Of a stretch of DNA of 38,322 nt, positions 26,447 through 34,097 are shown one piece after another. The stretch covers positions 118,098 to 156,419 of the forward strand of contig DCRR01000011.1 in the NCBI GenBank assembly GCA_002325245.1, read 5' to 3'. The position numbers and the translations under genes were made by a program. Each line of letters begins with the position of its first letter. The stretch's first letter is position 1. The notes under the pieces are model-generated. The model did no database searches. It worked only from the letters and a program-made list of their open reading frames with translations, and had not been told where the DNA came from. Origin of the DNA: Microbacteriaceae bacterium UBA1487. Lineage in GTDB: Bacteria > Actinomycetota > Actinomycetes > Actinomycetales > Microbacteriaceae.

Positions 26447-27826
26447 ATGTCGATCGCCCATTTGGGGCTCGCGGGCGAGCAGCAGCGCGGCGGGGGTGAC
26501 TCGTGGGCCGGTGAACGCACGCCGCCGCACGATCTTCTGGCCGAGCAGAGCGCGATCGGCGGCATGCTCCTCAGCAAGGACGCGGTGGCGGATGTCATCG
26601 AGACCGTGCGCGGCGTCGACTTCTACATCCCCAAGCACGAGGTCATCTTCGAAGCGATTCTCGCGCTCTACTCCCACGGCGAGCCGACCGACGTCATCGC
26701 GGTCACCGATGAGCTCACCAAGAGTGCGAATCTGCAGCGCGCCGGCGGCGCGGAATACCTGCACACCCTCACCGGGCTCGTTCCCACGGCCGCGAACGCC
26801 GGCTACTACGCCTCGATCGTCGCCGAGAAGGCGGTGCTGCGGCGCCTGGTCGAGGCCGGCACCCGGATCGTGCAGATGGGCTACGCCAGCGAAGGCGAGG
26901 TCACCGACCTCGTCAACAACGCACAGGCGGAGATCTACGGCGTCACTGGCGGCGTCGAGACCGAAGACTACGTTCCGCTCGTCGAGGCGATCTCGAACGC
27001 GGTCGACGAGATCGAGCTCGCACGCGGGCGCGACGGCGAGATGGCGGGCGTGCCCAGCGGGTTCCGCGAGCTCGACGAACTCACCAACGGCCTGCATGGC
27101 GGACAGCTGATCATCGTCGCCGCGCGGCCCGGTCTCGGAAAGTCGACGCTGGCGCTCGACTTCGCCCGATCGGCGAGCGTCAAGCACCAGATGCCGTCCA
27201 TCTTCTTCTCGCTCGAAATGGGGCGCAGCGAGATCGCGATGCGTCTGCTCGCGGCCGAGGCCTCCATTCCCATGCATCACCTGCGCAAAGGCAACATGGA
27301 CCAGCGGGACTGGGACAAGATCGCCAACACGCGCGGCGAGATCGCCGACGCCCCGCTCTACATCGACGACAGTCCGAACATGACGCTTGTCGAGATCCGG
27401 GCCAAGTGCCGCCGACTGAGCCAACGCGTCGGACTCAAGCTCGTCGTGATCGACTACCTCCAGCTGATGACCAGCGGCAAGAAGGTCGAGAGCCGTCAGC
27501 AGGAGGTCAGCGAGTTCTCCCGCGCGCTCAAGCTGCTGGCGAAGGAGCTCAACGTTCCCGTCGTCGCGCTCAGCCAGCTGAACCGTGGTCCCGAGCAGCG
27601 TGCCGACAAGAAGCCGGCGCTCTCGGACCTCCGCGAATCGGGCTCGCTCGAGCAGGACGCCGACATCGTCATCCTGCTGCACCGCGAAGACGCCTACGAG
27701 CGCGATCACCCGCGCGCGGGTGAAGCCGACCTCATCGTCGCGAAGCATCGCAACGGTCGACAAGACACGATCGGCGTCGCATTCAGCGGCATGTACTCGC
27801 GCTTCAGCGACATGGCCAAGGTCTAG
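26447..27826 (+). CDS. dnaB: Replicative DNA helicase DnaB
   Basis: A hexameric 5'-3' helicase at the fork. The 459-residue product has the N-terminal helical domain (PPHDLLAEQSAIGGMLLSKDAV, about 26-47), a linker, and the RecA-like motor domain from about residue 200: Walker A ARPGLGKSTLAL (GLGKST at 229-234), FFSLEMGRSEIAMRLLA, Walker B LKLVVIDYLQLM, and LSQLNRGPEQR with SDLRESGSLEQDADIV. No intein interrupts it, unlike some mycobacterial dnaB genes. ATG at 26447 follows GGAGAGAGGGAGAC. The DciA partner is encoded at 5339-5884. Confidence 0.97.
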   Translation: MSIAHLGLAGEQQRGGGDSWAGERTPPHDLLAEQSAIGGMLLSKDAVADVIETVRGVDFYIPKHEVIFEAILALYSHGEPTDVIAVTDELTKSANLQRAGGAEYLHTLTGLVPTAANAGYYASIVAEKAVLRRLVEAGTRIVQMGYASEGEVTDLVNNAQAEIYGVTGGVETEDYVPLVEAISNAVDEIELARGRDGEMAGVPSGFRELDELTNGLHGGQLIIVAARPGLGKSTLALDFARSASVKHQMPSIFFSLEMGRSEIAMRLLAAEASIPMHHLRKGNMDQRDWDKIANTRGEIADAPLYIDDSPNMTLVEIRAKCRRLSQRVGLKLVVIDYLQLMTSGKKVESRQQEVSEFSRALKLLAKELNVPVVALSQLNRGPEQRADKKPALSDLRESGSLEQDADIVILLHREDAYERDHPRAGEADLIVAKHRNGRQDTIGVAFSGMYSRFSDMAKV

Positions 27827-27841
27827 CCCAGCCGACCGGCC

Positions 27842-27847
27842 TAGAAT
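27842..27847 (+). promoter_or_regulatory. -10 box upstream of the DUF308-like gene
   Basis: TAGAAT lies 16 nt after the dnaB stop and 31 nt before the GTG start at 27879, so the following pair of membrane genes may have its own promoter. Confidence 0.45.
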
Positions 27848-27878
27848 CGTCGGGTCCGTCTCGACGAAAGAGAGCTCC

Positions 27879-28526
27879 GTGTCTTCGTTGTCGCCCGCTG
27901 CAGCGATCACCCCGCCTCGGGCGCGTGTCGACCTTCCGATTCTCGGTCGAGGTCTCGTCGCGGTCGCGCTGGGTCTGGTCATCACCTTCAGCCCGGACCA
28001 CTCGGCCGGCTTCGGCCTGATCGCCTTCGGCGGCTACGCCGTCATCGCGGGCGCGATTCAGCTCGCCGCGCTGCGCGGCACGAGCGCCGACCGGCACGCG
28101 GGACGCGGCCTCGTCGTCGTGCAGGCCGTGGCCACGATCGTCGCGGGCGTCGCGGCGCTGGCGACTCCCGTCGCCGCGCCGACCGCCTTCGTCGCCGTCG
28201 TGAGCGCCTGGGCCCTCATCGTCGGCGCGATCGACATCACCACCGCGATCCGCCGGCGGCGCTCGGGCGGCGCCGCTCGTGACGGCTTCCTGCTCGGCGG
28301 TCTCGGCGTCGCGCTCGCCCTCGCCGTGCTGATCGTGCCGCCGGACTACGCGCAGCCCTGGCAGGTGGCCGATTCCACGGGGGCGATCGAAGCCAGCGGC
28401 GCGGTGACCGCCTCGATCATGGTCGTCGGTCTGCTCGGTGCGTGGGCCGTGATCCACGGTCTGCTGCTCGTCATCGCGTCGATCCCCGCGGCGAGCCCGG
28501 CCGCCGAAACGACGGAGGAATCATGA
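27879..28526 (+). CDS. DUF308/HdeD-like membrane protein
   Basis: A 215-residue protein with about six hydrophobic helices and short loops: around 25-43 (RGLVAVALGLVITFSPDHS), 45-63, 75-97, 99-116, 132-150 and 172-198. The pattern of paired helices with a GxxxGxxxxxxP-like repeat resembles the HdeD/DUF308 family; family assignment is by pattern, not search. Actinobacterial homologues next to dnaB are sometimes mislabelled as acyl-CoA synthetase; nothing here supports an enzyme. The start is GTG 27879 (AAGAGAG upstream). It overlaps the next gene by ATGA. Confidence 0.72.
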   Translation: MSSLSPAAAITPPRARVDLPILGRGLVAVALGLVITFSPDHSAGFGLIAFGGYAVIAGAIQLAALRGTSADRHAGRGLVVVQAVATIVAGVAALATPVAAPTAFVAVVSAWALIVGAIDITTAIRRRRSGGAARDGFLLGGLGVALALAVLIVPPDYAQPWQVADSTGAIEASGAVTASIMVVGLLGAWAVIHGLLLVIASIPAASPAAETTEES

Positions 28527-28756
28527 CCGACCCGAGCGCCCGCGACAAGCGCCGTCCCTTCGAACTGATCGGGCTCGCAGCGATCGTCGCCGTGTTCGTC
28601 GGCGCCGGGGTGCTGCTCGGCACGCGGGACTGGCTGATCGCCGCGCAGTTCGCGGGCGGCGCCTTCATCGTCGCGCTCGTCGTGCTCGCCATGCTGCTGG
28701 TCGCAACCGGTCCGGACGACATGGCTGCCGACGACGACCGGCCGAGCACGCACTAG
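28523..28756 (+). CDS. Small two-helix membrane protein
   Basis: A 77-residue protein with a charged N-terminus (SARDKRRPFELIG), two hydrophobic segments (about 16-34, IGLAAIVAVFVGAGVLLG, and 42-63, FAGGAFIVALVVLAMLLVA) and an acidic tail (DDMAADDDRPSTH). ATG at 28523 has GGAGG upstream and overlaps the stop of the preceding gene, so the two are a translational pair and may form a complex. I do not recognise a named family. Function unknown. Confidence 0.75.
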   Translation: MTDPSARDKRRPFELIGLAAIVAVFVGAGVLLGTRDWLIAAQFAGGAFIVALVVLAMLLVATGPDDMAADDDRPSTH

Positions 28757-28774
28757 CCCGGCGGCGACGCACCG

Positions 28775-30169
28775 CTACGACTCGGGGTGCTCCAGCTCGC
28801 CCACCAGCTCGCTCGCGAGACCGAGGTAGCCGGCCGGGGTCAGCTCGCGCAGCCGCGCCTTCGCCGCGTCGCCGATGTCGAGGCCGTCCACGAACTCGCG
28901 CAGGTCCTCCGCGGTCACGCGCCGGCCGCGGGTCAGCTCCTTGAGCATCGCGTACGGGTCGGCAATCGAGCTGCGTCCGGCGGTCACCTCCGCGCGGATC
29001 ACCGTCTGGATCGCCTCGCCGAGCACCTCCCAGTTCGTGTCCAGGTCCGCCGCGAGCACCGCAGGCGCCACGGCCACTTCGCGGAGTCCGCGCTGGATGT
29101 TGTCGAGTGCCAGCAGCGAGTGGCCGAAGGCGACACCGATGTTGCGCTGCGTCGTCGAGTCGGTGAGGTCGCGCTGCAGTCGGCTCGTGACGAGTGTGGA
29201 GGCGAGCGAGTCGAACAGCGCGCAGGAGAGCTCGAGGTTCGCCTCGGCGTTCTCGAAGCGGATCGGGTTGATCTTGTGCGGCATCGTCGACGAGCCCGTG
29301 GCCCCGGCCTGCGGGATCTGGGTCAGATAGCCCATCGAGATGTAGGTCCACACGTCGGTGCAGAGGTTGTGAAGGATCCGGTTCAGGTGGCTGACGCGCG
29401 AGAACAGCTCGGCCTGGCCGTCGTGCGACTCGATCTGGGTGGTCAGCGGGTTCCAGGTGAGTCCGAGCGACAGCACGAAGTCGTGCGAGATGGCTCGCCA
29501 GTCCGCGTCCGGGTCGGCGGCGAGGTGCGCCGCGAAGGTGCCCGTGGCGCCGCTGAACTTGCCGAGGAACTCGGCGCGCTCGACGTGTCCGAGCACGCGC
29601 TCGAGCCGACCGACGACGACCGCGATCTCCTTGCCGAACGTGGTCGGCGTCGCGGGCTGGCCGTGGGTGCGGGCGAGCATCGGGGTGTCGCGCTCGGCGA
29701 CGGACCACTCGCGCAGGGCCGCGACGACCTCGCGCAGCTTCGGAAGCCAGACATCCTGCACCGCCCCGCGCACCACGATCGCGTAGGCGAGGTTGTTGAT
29801 GTCCTCGCTCGTGCAGGCGAAGTGGGTGAGCTCGGCGATCCTGGTCAGCCCGAGCTCAGTGAGCTTCTCGCGGACGAGATACTCGACCGCCTTGACGTCG
29901 TGCCGCGTGGTCGCCTCGAGCTCGGCCAGACGGGCGATCTCGTTCTCGCCGAACTCGCTCGCGAAACGGCGCAGCTGCCGGGCCTGCTCGGCCTCCAGGG
30001 GTGCCGAGCCGAACATCCCCCGGTCGGAGAGGGCGATGAGCCACTCGACCTCGACGAGCACGCGCGCGCGGTTGAGTCCCGCCTCCGAGAAGTACTCGCC
30101 GAGATCCTCCACGACCGCGCGGTAGCGGCCGTCGAGGGGGCTCAGGGGTTGCGGGGGAAGAGGACTCAT
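28775..30169 (-). CDS. purB: Adenylosuccinate lyase
   Basis: Catalyses two fumarate-releasing steps of purine synthesis (SAICAR to AICAR, adenylosuccinate to AMP). The 464-residue product begins LPPQPLSPLDGRYRAVVEDL, the E. coli-type PurB start, and has ATTRHDVKAVEY, the HFACTSEDINNLAYA loop, ARTHGQPATPTTFGKE (catalytic His), and the superfamily signature GSSTMPHKINPIRFENAEAN with the mobile-loop serine. It is the bacterial E. coli-like class, longer than the Bacillus type (about 430). ATG at 30169 overlaps the upstream phosphatase stop by one base (TGATG). Confidence 0.96.
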   Translation of the reverse strand: MSPLPPQPLSPLDGRYRAVVEDLGEYFSEAGLNRARVLVEVEWLIALSDRGMFGSAPLEAEQARQLRRFASEFGENEIARLAELEATTRHDVKAVEYLVREKLTELGLTRIAELTHFACTSEDINNLAYAIVVRGAVQDVWLPKLREVVAALREWSVAERDTPMLARTHGQPATPTTFGKEIAVVVGRLERVLGHVERAEFLGKFSGATGTFAAHLAADPDADWRAISHDFVLSLGLTWNPLTTQIESHDGQAELFSRVSHLNRILHNLCTDVWTYISMGYLTQIPQAGATGSSTMPHKINPIRFENAEANLELSCALFDSLASTLVTSRLQRDLTDSTTQRNIGVAFGHSLLALDNIQRGLREVAVAPAVLAADLDTNWEVLGEAIQTVIRAEVTAGRSSIADPYAMLKELTRGRRVTAEDLREFVDGLDIGDAAKARLRELTPAGYLGLASELVGELEHPES

Positions 30170-30690
30170 CAGGCTCCCTGTCGGATTCCGGGTTCGAGCT
30201 GGCGGAACAGCGAGTAGCTCGCTCGTTCGATCATGGCCAGCACGCTGTCGAAGAGCGCCGCATCCGAGTAGTACGGATCCGGCACGTCGACCGGGCCGTG
30301 GGACTCGGGGTCGAAGCTCATCAGCAGCTGCACCTTGCCCCGATCGTGATCGGTCGTAGCCCATTGTCGCAGGATGCGTTCCTGCCCGCGGTCGAAGGCG
30401 ATCACGAGATCGACAGCGGCGAACTCGGCGGGGTCGAACTGCCGCGCGCGGTGCGCGGTTCCGTCGTAGCCGCGTGCCTCCAGCGCCGCGAGCGTGCGTT
30501 CGTCGGCGCGCTCGCCGACGTGCCAGTCTCCGGTGGCAGCCGAGCTGACGGCGAGGGTGCGCTCGAATCCGTGCCGAGCGATCAGGGAGCGGAAGATCGC
30601 TTCCGCCATCGGGGAGCGGCAGATATTGCCCGTGCACACGAAGCAGATCCGGAACACCGCCGCCGCACCACTCGCGCGGTCGTACGACAT
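30169..30690 (-). CDS. Low-molecular-weight protein-tyrosine phosphatase
   Basis: A 173-residue LMW-PTP: the P-loop CTGNICRS has nucleophile Cys19 and Arg25, and the C-terminal DVPDPYY provides the general-acid aspartate followed by the usual aromatic pair. I chose ATG at 30690 (GGAG 5 nt upstream); GTG at 30738 would add 16 residues. It dephosphorylates tyrosine-phosphorylated proteins; actinobacterial homologues such as PtpA also act in arsenate or capsule contexts, but none is indicated here. Translational coupling to purB is unusual functionally and may simply reflect gene packing. Confidence 0.93.
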   Translation of the reverse strand: MSYDRASGAAAVFRICFVCTGNICRSPMAEAIFRSLIARHGFERTLAVSSAATGDWHVGERADERTLAALEARGYDGTAHRARQFDPAEFAAVDLVIAFDRGQERILRQWATTDHDRGKVQLLMSFDPESHGPVDVPDPYYSDAALFDSVLAMIERASYSLFRQLEPGIRQGA

Positions 30691-30831
30691 GATCACTCCG
30701 TTGGTCGAGGCAGGGAGGCGTCCGAGCGTCTCGTTCACCGTGGCGACATCTCGCCGCCGCCCACGCTACTCGTCCACGCCGAGCACCGGGAGGGGCAAAT
30801 CGGATGAAGATCCGGGCAAGGAGGCGGACGA

Positions 30832-31083
30832 ATGCGAGCAGGCGACCCGGGCGAGATGAGCGCGCGGCTCGAGCAGCTGCGGCTCGTGCGGCACGCCCGG
30901 GAGGCCTTCGAGCTCGTCGCCGGTGACCTGCCGGAGGGGGAGACGCCGGGCTGGCGTGGACCGGCCGCCGACCTGGCGGGCGCCCGCGCGACGGAGCTGC
31001 GGATCGCCGCGACGAGCGCGCTCGCGACGATGGCCGCTGCCGAGCGCACGCTCGCCCGCGCACTCGGGATCGGCGATGGCTGA
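30832..31083 (+). CDS. WXG100-like small helical protein
   Basis: An 83-residue protein that fits the WXG100 (ESAT-6-like) layout: a first amphipathic helix (about 8-31, ARLEQLRLVRHAREAFELVA), a turn with the Trp41-Arg42-Gly43 motif (GWRGPAADL), and a second Ala-rich helix (about 46-77). It has no signal peptide or membrane segment. A clear AAGGAGG precedes the ATG. The stop overlaps the start of the next gene by 8 nt, so the two are coupled, as with co-secreted WXG partners. No C-terminal YxxxD/E is visible in this protein; the candidate motif is in the partner. Assignment is by pattern only. Confidence 0.6.
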   Translation: MRAGDPGEMSARLEQLRLVRHAREAFELVAGDLPEGETPGWRGPAADLAGARATELRIAATSALATMAAAERTLARALGIGDG

Positions 31084-32548
31084 GCCGACGCCGGGCGGCG
31101 ACCTCGTCGTGCGGCCGCCCGCGGGGAGCGGGGTCGCCGTCGCGACCGATCAGCTGCAGGCCGCCGCGGAGCGCGGTCGAGCTCTCGCGGAGCAGGCGCG
31201 CCGGGCACAGGGCCATGTCGCGCAGGCGGCGGCCCTGGATCCCGGTCAGGGCGGCGCCGGACCCGTCGCCGACGAGCTGTTCGCGGCCCGGCACCAGCTG
31301 GCGAGGGTCGTCGAGCTCGCGGATTCGTTCACCAGCTCACTCGCCCTCGCCGCCGAGAGCTACGAGACGGCGGAGCAGCTGCTTGATCATGCGATGTGGA
31401 GCGTCTCCGCGCTCGTCGGCGCGGCCGTGGGCGCCACGGCGAGGGTGGCGCTCCTGGCGATCCTCACCAACCCGGGCCTCCTGCTCGGCATGGCCGCCCG
31501 CGATGCGCTCGAGGCCTCACGCGGCCCGGAGCGGCGCGCGACCGGGCGCGGGGACGATGGGGACGCGGGCGTGGTCGGCGAGTTCCTGCGCACGCATCCG
31601 GAGCTCGTCAGCTCGCCCGTGCTCGTCGAGGCGGTTCGGCTCATCGCAGCCAGCAGCGACGACGCGGTGCTCGCCGCGCTCGGGGCGCCGCCGGTCGTGG
31701 GTCTCGCCCTCGGCGATCAGGCGCTCGGCGTGACGGGCGTCGCGGTGGGTGCGACCGGGGTCATGGCGCTGGGGGCGACGCGGGGCGCGCTCGTCGAGAC
31801 GCCGGTGCGCCTGACCCAGACGGTCGTGCGCCCCGGAGCGGAGTCGGCCGAAGGGGCACCGCAGGGCAGCGCTGACCGGCTCGCCCGCATCCCCGACGAT
31901 GCCAACCAGATCCGCATCGAGCGGTACACGGCACCCGGGGAGCCCGCCCGCTGGGCGGTCTATGTCTCCCCGACCGTGACCTTCGACACCAGCGGCAGCG
32001 AGCCCTTCGACATGACGGCGAACCTGGCCGGGGTGGCCGGCAAGAGCCCGGCCTCTCTGCGGGCAGTGGAGGCCGCAATGCGCGAGGCGGGTGTCGCTGC
32101 CAGCGACGAGGTGCAGTTCATCGGCTACTCGCAGGGCGGCATGGTGGCGGCGCGGGCCGCGGAGTCCGGCGACTGGAACACCGTCGGGCTCGAGACCTAC
32201 GGCGCTCCGATCGGCAACGTCGAGATTCCCGACGGGGTGCGCGGGCTCACGGTGAGCCACACCGACGACCTGGTGCCGGCCACCGCGGGGCCCGATCACC
32301 GCGACACGCTCGTGCACGTCGAGCGGCGGGCCTTCGCGCCCGGCGACGATCTGCCGCACCTCGCGGTGCCCCCGCATCAGAAAGAGAGCTACGCCGCGAC
32401 GGCGCGCATGATCGACGACGCCGAGTCAGCGCTCGTGCGCGACGAGGTGTCGCGCCTCACGCGCTTCGGGCAGGACTACCTCGACGTCGGCGGGCAGCTG
32501 ACGGTGTTCGAGTTCCGCGCCGAGCGCGTCGAGGCGGGTCGCGGCTAG
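31076..32548 (+). CDS. Alpha/beta hydrolase with N-terminal helical, WXG-partner-like region
   Basis: A 490-residue protein with no signal peptide. Residues about 20-105 are predicted helical and end in SYETAEQ, a Y96-x-x-x-E100 motif like the type VII secretion signal. Two hydrophobic stretches follow (about 108-145 and 207-245). The C-terminal half is an alpha/beta-hydrolase: VQFIGYSQGGMVAAR holds the nucleophile Ser352; Asp397 or Asp398 (SHTDDLVPA) and His428 or His434 are plausible triad partners. The GYSQGG elbow resembles cutinases and mycobacterial PE-PPE hydrolases. ATG 31076 overlaps the WXG-like gene. Likely an esterase/lipase acting outside the cytoplasm (inference). It overlaps the convergent next gene by 4 nt. 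Confidence 0.7.
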   Translation: MAEPTPGGDLVVRPPAGSGVAVATDQLQAAAERGRALAEQARRAQGHVAQAAALDPGQGGAGPVADELFAARHQLARVVELADSFTSSLALAAESYETAEQLLDHAMWSVSALVGAAVGATARVALLAILTNPGLLLGMAARDALEASRGPERRATGRGDDGDAGVVGEFLRTHPELVSSPVLVEAVRLIAASSDDAVLAALGAPPVVGLALGDQALGVTGVAVGATGVMALGATRGALVETPVRLTQTVVRPGAESAEGAPQGSADRLARIPDDANQIRIERYTAPGEPARWAVYVSPTVTFDTSGSEPFDMTANLAGVAGKSPASLRAVEAAMREAGVAASDEVQFIGYSQGGMVAARAAESGDWNTVGLETYGAPIGNVEIPDGVRGLTVSHTDDLVPATAGPDHRDTLVHVERRAFAPGDDLPHLAVPPHQKESYAATARMIDDAESALVRDEVSRLTRFGQDYLDVGGQLTVFEFRAERVEAGRG

Positions 32549-32946
32549 CGCGTCTTGCCCGTGAACGGCCGCAGCAGGATGCCGATCAGCCACGAGAAGA
32601 CGCCCAGCAGCAGCGCGCCGAGCACGCCCCACCAGAAGTTCTCGATGGTGAGGCCGAAGCCGATCAGCGTGCTGATCCACGCCACCAGCAGCAGCATCAG
32701 ACCATTGACGACGAGGGCGACCAGGCCGAGCGTGAGGATGTAGAGCGGGAAGGCGACGACGCGCACGATTCCGCCGATGATGCCGTTCACGAGCCCGAAG
32801 ATCACCGCCACCAGCACGAGCGTGATGATGAACTCCAGCGTGCCGCCCGGTGCGAAGGGGACGACATCGACGTGCGACGCGAGGATCAGCGTCGTCAGCC
32901 ACAGCGCGAGAGTGTTGATGAGCAGGCGGAGAAAGAGTCGTCCCAT
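32545..32946 (-). CDS. PF04020-type (phage-holin-family) membrane protein
   Basis: A 133-residue protein with four hydrophobic helices: about 5-25 (FLRLLINTLALWLTTLILA), 36-62, 65-92 and 100-126, and a basic end (RPFTGKTR). The NGIIGGIVRVVAFPLYILTLG segment is typical of the PF04020 family (Phage_holin_4_2, YvlD-like), which in chromosomes is a general membrane protein and not evidence of a prophage. It is convergent with the hydrolase gene; the stop codons overlap by 4 nt. The start is ATG 32946, divergent from hisC. Confidence 0.88.
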   Translation of the reverse strand: MGRLFLRLLINTLALWLTTLILASHVDVVPFAPGGTLEFIITLVLVAVIFGLVNGIIGGIVRVVAFPLYILTLGLVALVVNGLMLLLVAWISTLIGFGLTIENFWWGVLGALLLGVFSWLIGILLRPFTGKTR

Positions 32947-32995
32947 GCGTTCATTGTGGCAAAGCCGAGGCCGGGAGGACCAGGGCGCGCGGCTC

Positions 32996-33001
32996 TAGGC
33001 T
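32996..33001 (+). promoter_or_regulatory. -10 box of hisC (leaderless)
   Basis: TAGGCT ends 6 nt before the hisC ATG (33008), and no Shine-Dalgarno sequence precedes that ATG. Confidence 0.5.
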
Positions 33002-33007
33002 GAACGC

Positions 33008-34093
33008 ATGCCTGTTTCGCTTCGCCCTGCCATCGCCGCGCTGGCGCCGTACCGTCAGGGTCGTCCGGCCGCGGAGGACGCTTTCAAGCTGTCGTCCAAC
33101 GAGAACCCCTTCCCGACGCTGCCGAGCATCGCCGCCGCGATCGCGAACGCGAGCGTCAACCGGTACCCCGACGGCACTGCTCAGGCTCTCCGCACTCGCC
33201 TCGCCGCGCGCCACGATGTCGAGTTCGACGCTGTGCACGTCGGCGCCGGCTCCGTGTCGATCCTCTCCCAGCTGATCCTGGCCGCCGCGGCGCCCGGCGA
33301 CGAAGTGCTGTACGCCTGGCGGAGCTTCGAGGCCTACCCCGGTCTCGTGACCGTCGCGGGGGCGACGAGCGTCACCGTTCCGGTGCGCGCCGACGGCTCG
33401 CACGACCTGGAGGCGATGGCGGAGGCCGTCACCGACCGCACGCGCGTCATCATCGTCTGCACTCCGAACAACCCCACCTCGGCCATCGTCACCCGCGACG
33501 AGTTCGAGACCTTCATGGCGCGCGTTCCCGACGATGTGCTCGTCATCCTCGACGAGGCGTACGTCGAGTTCGTCACCGACCCGGCCGCCGTCAACGGTCT
33601 CGAGGTGCGCGGCGAGCACGAGAACCTCGTGGTGCTGCGCACCTTCTCGAAGGCGTACGGCCTGGCCGGACTGCGGATCGGCTACGCGATCGGCGCCCCC
33701 TACATCCTGGATGCCGCCCAGTCGACGGCGATCGCCCTCTCGGTGACCGACGCGGCGCAGCGCGGCGCGCTGGCGGCGCTCGACGCGGAGCCGGAGCTGC
33801 TGGGGCAGGTGGCCGCCCTGGTGAGCGTGCGCGAGCGGATCGCCGCGGCGCTGTCGAACCAGGGGATCGCGATCCCGGAGCCCCAGGGCAACTTCGTCTG
33901 GCTCGCCACGGGCGAGCACACGGTGGCGGCCGGCGAGGTGCTCAGCGAGCACGGAATCGTCGCCCGCGTGTTCCCGGGAGACGGAATCCGGGTCTCGGTC
34001 GGCGAGCCGGAGTCTGTGGACAAACTCCTAGATGCCACCGCCGAGCTTGTCAGGACCCTCCCACAGGGGCTTCCGAGCGCCGGGCTAGGGTAG
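33008..34093 (+). CDS. hisC: Histidinol-phosphate/aromatic aminotransferase
   Basis: A 361-residue class I/II aminotransferase of the HisC group: FKLSSNENPF, NRYPDGTAQALRTRLA, CTPNNPTSAIV, VILDEAYVEF (PLP Asp), the PLP lysine Lys215 in FSKAYGLAGLRIGY, and GDGIRVSVGEPE. HisC converts imidazole-acetol phosphate to histidinol phosphate; in actinobacteria related enzymes (ArAT/Pat) make phenylalanine or tyrosine. It is isolated from other his genes, so the aromatic aminotransferase role is a real alternative. Its last codons contain the -10 of the next operon. Confidence 0.87.
   Translation: MPVSLRPAIAALAPYRQGRPAAEDAFKLSSNENPFPTLPSIAAAIANASVNRYPDGTAQALRTRLAARHDVEFDAVHVGAGSVSILSQLILAAAAPGDEVLYAWRSFEAYPGLVTVAGATSVTVPVRADGSHDLEAMAEAVTDRTRVIIVCTPNNPTSAIVTRDEFETFMARVPDDVLVILDEAYVEFVTDPAAVNGLEVRGEHENLVVLRTFSKAYGLAGLRIGYAIGAPYILDAAQSTAIALSVTDAAQRGALAALDAEPELLGQVAALVSVRERIAAALSNQGIAIPEPQGNFVWLATGEHTVAAGEVLSEHGIVARVFPGDGIRVSVGEPESVDKLLDATAELVRTLPQGLPSAGLG
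34086..34091 (+). promoter_or_regulatory. -10 box of the bkd operon (leaderless)
   Basis: TAGGGT overlaps the hisC stop codon and ends 6 nt before ATG 34098. No ribosome-binding site precedes that ATG, consistent with a leaderless transcript from inside the hisC 3' end. Confidence 0.45.
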
Positions 34094-34097
34094 GCAC

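Noticed and set aside
26447..27826. Intein in dnaB
   Set aside because: The motor domain motifs are contiguous and the length (459 aa) is normal.
30801..30814. Small hairpin CGGAT-GAAG-ATCCG upstream of the WXG-like gene
   Set aside because: Only a 5-bp stem, not positioned over the ribosome-binding site; compatible with chance.
30170..31294. Upstream extension of purB through the phosphatase gene
   Set aside because: The extension is Arg/Pro-rich and antisense to or out of frame with better genes; the PurB family start is at 30169.
32545..32946. Prophage remnant (holin)
   Set aside because: PF04020 proteins are named after phage holins but are common chromosomal membrane proteins. No integrase, att sites or other phage genes are nearby.
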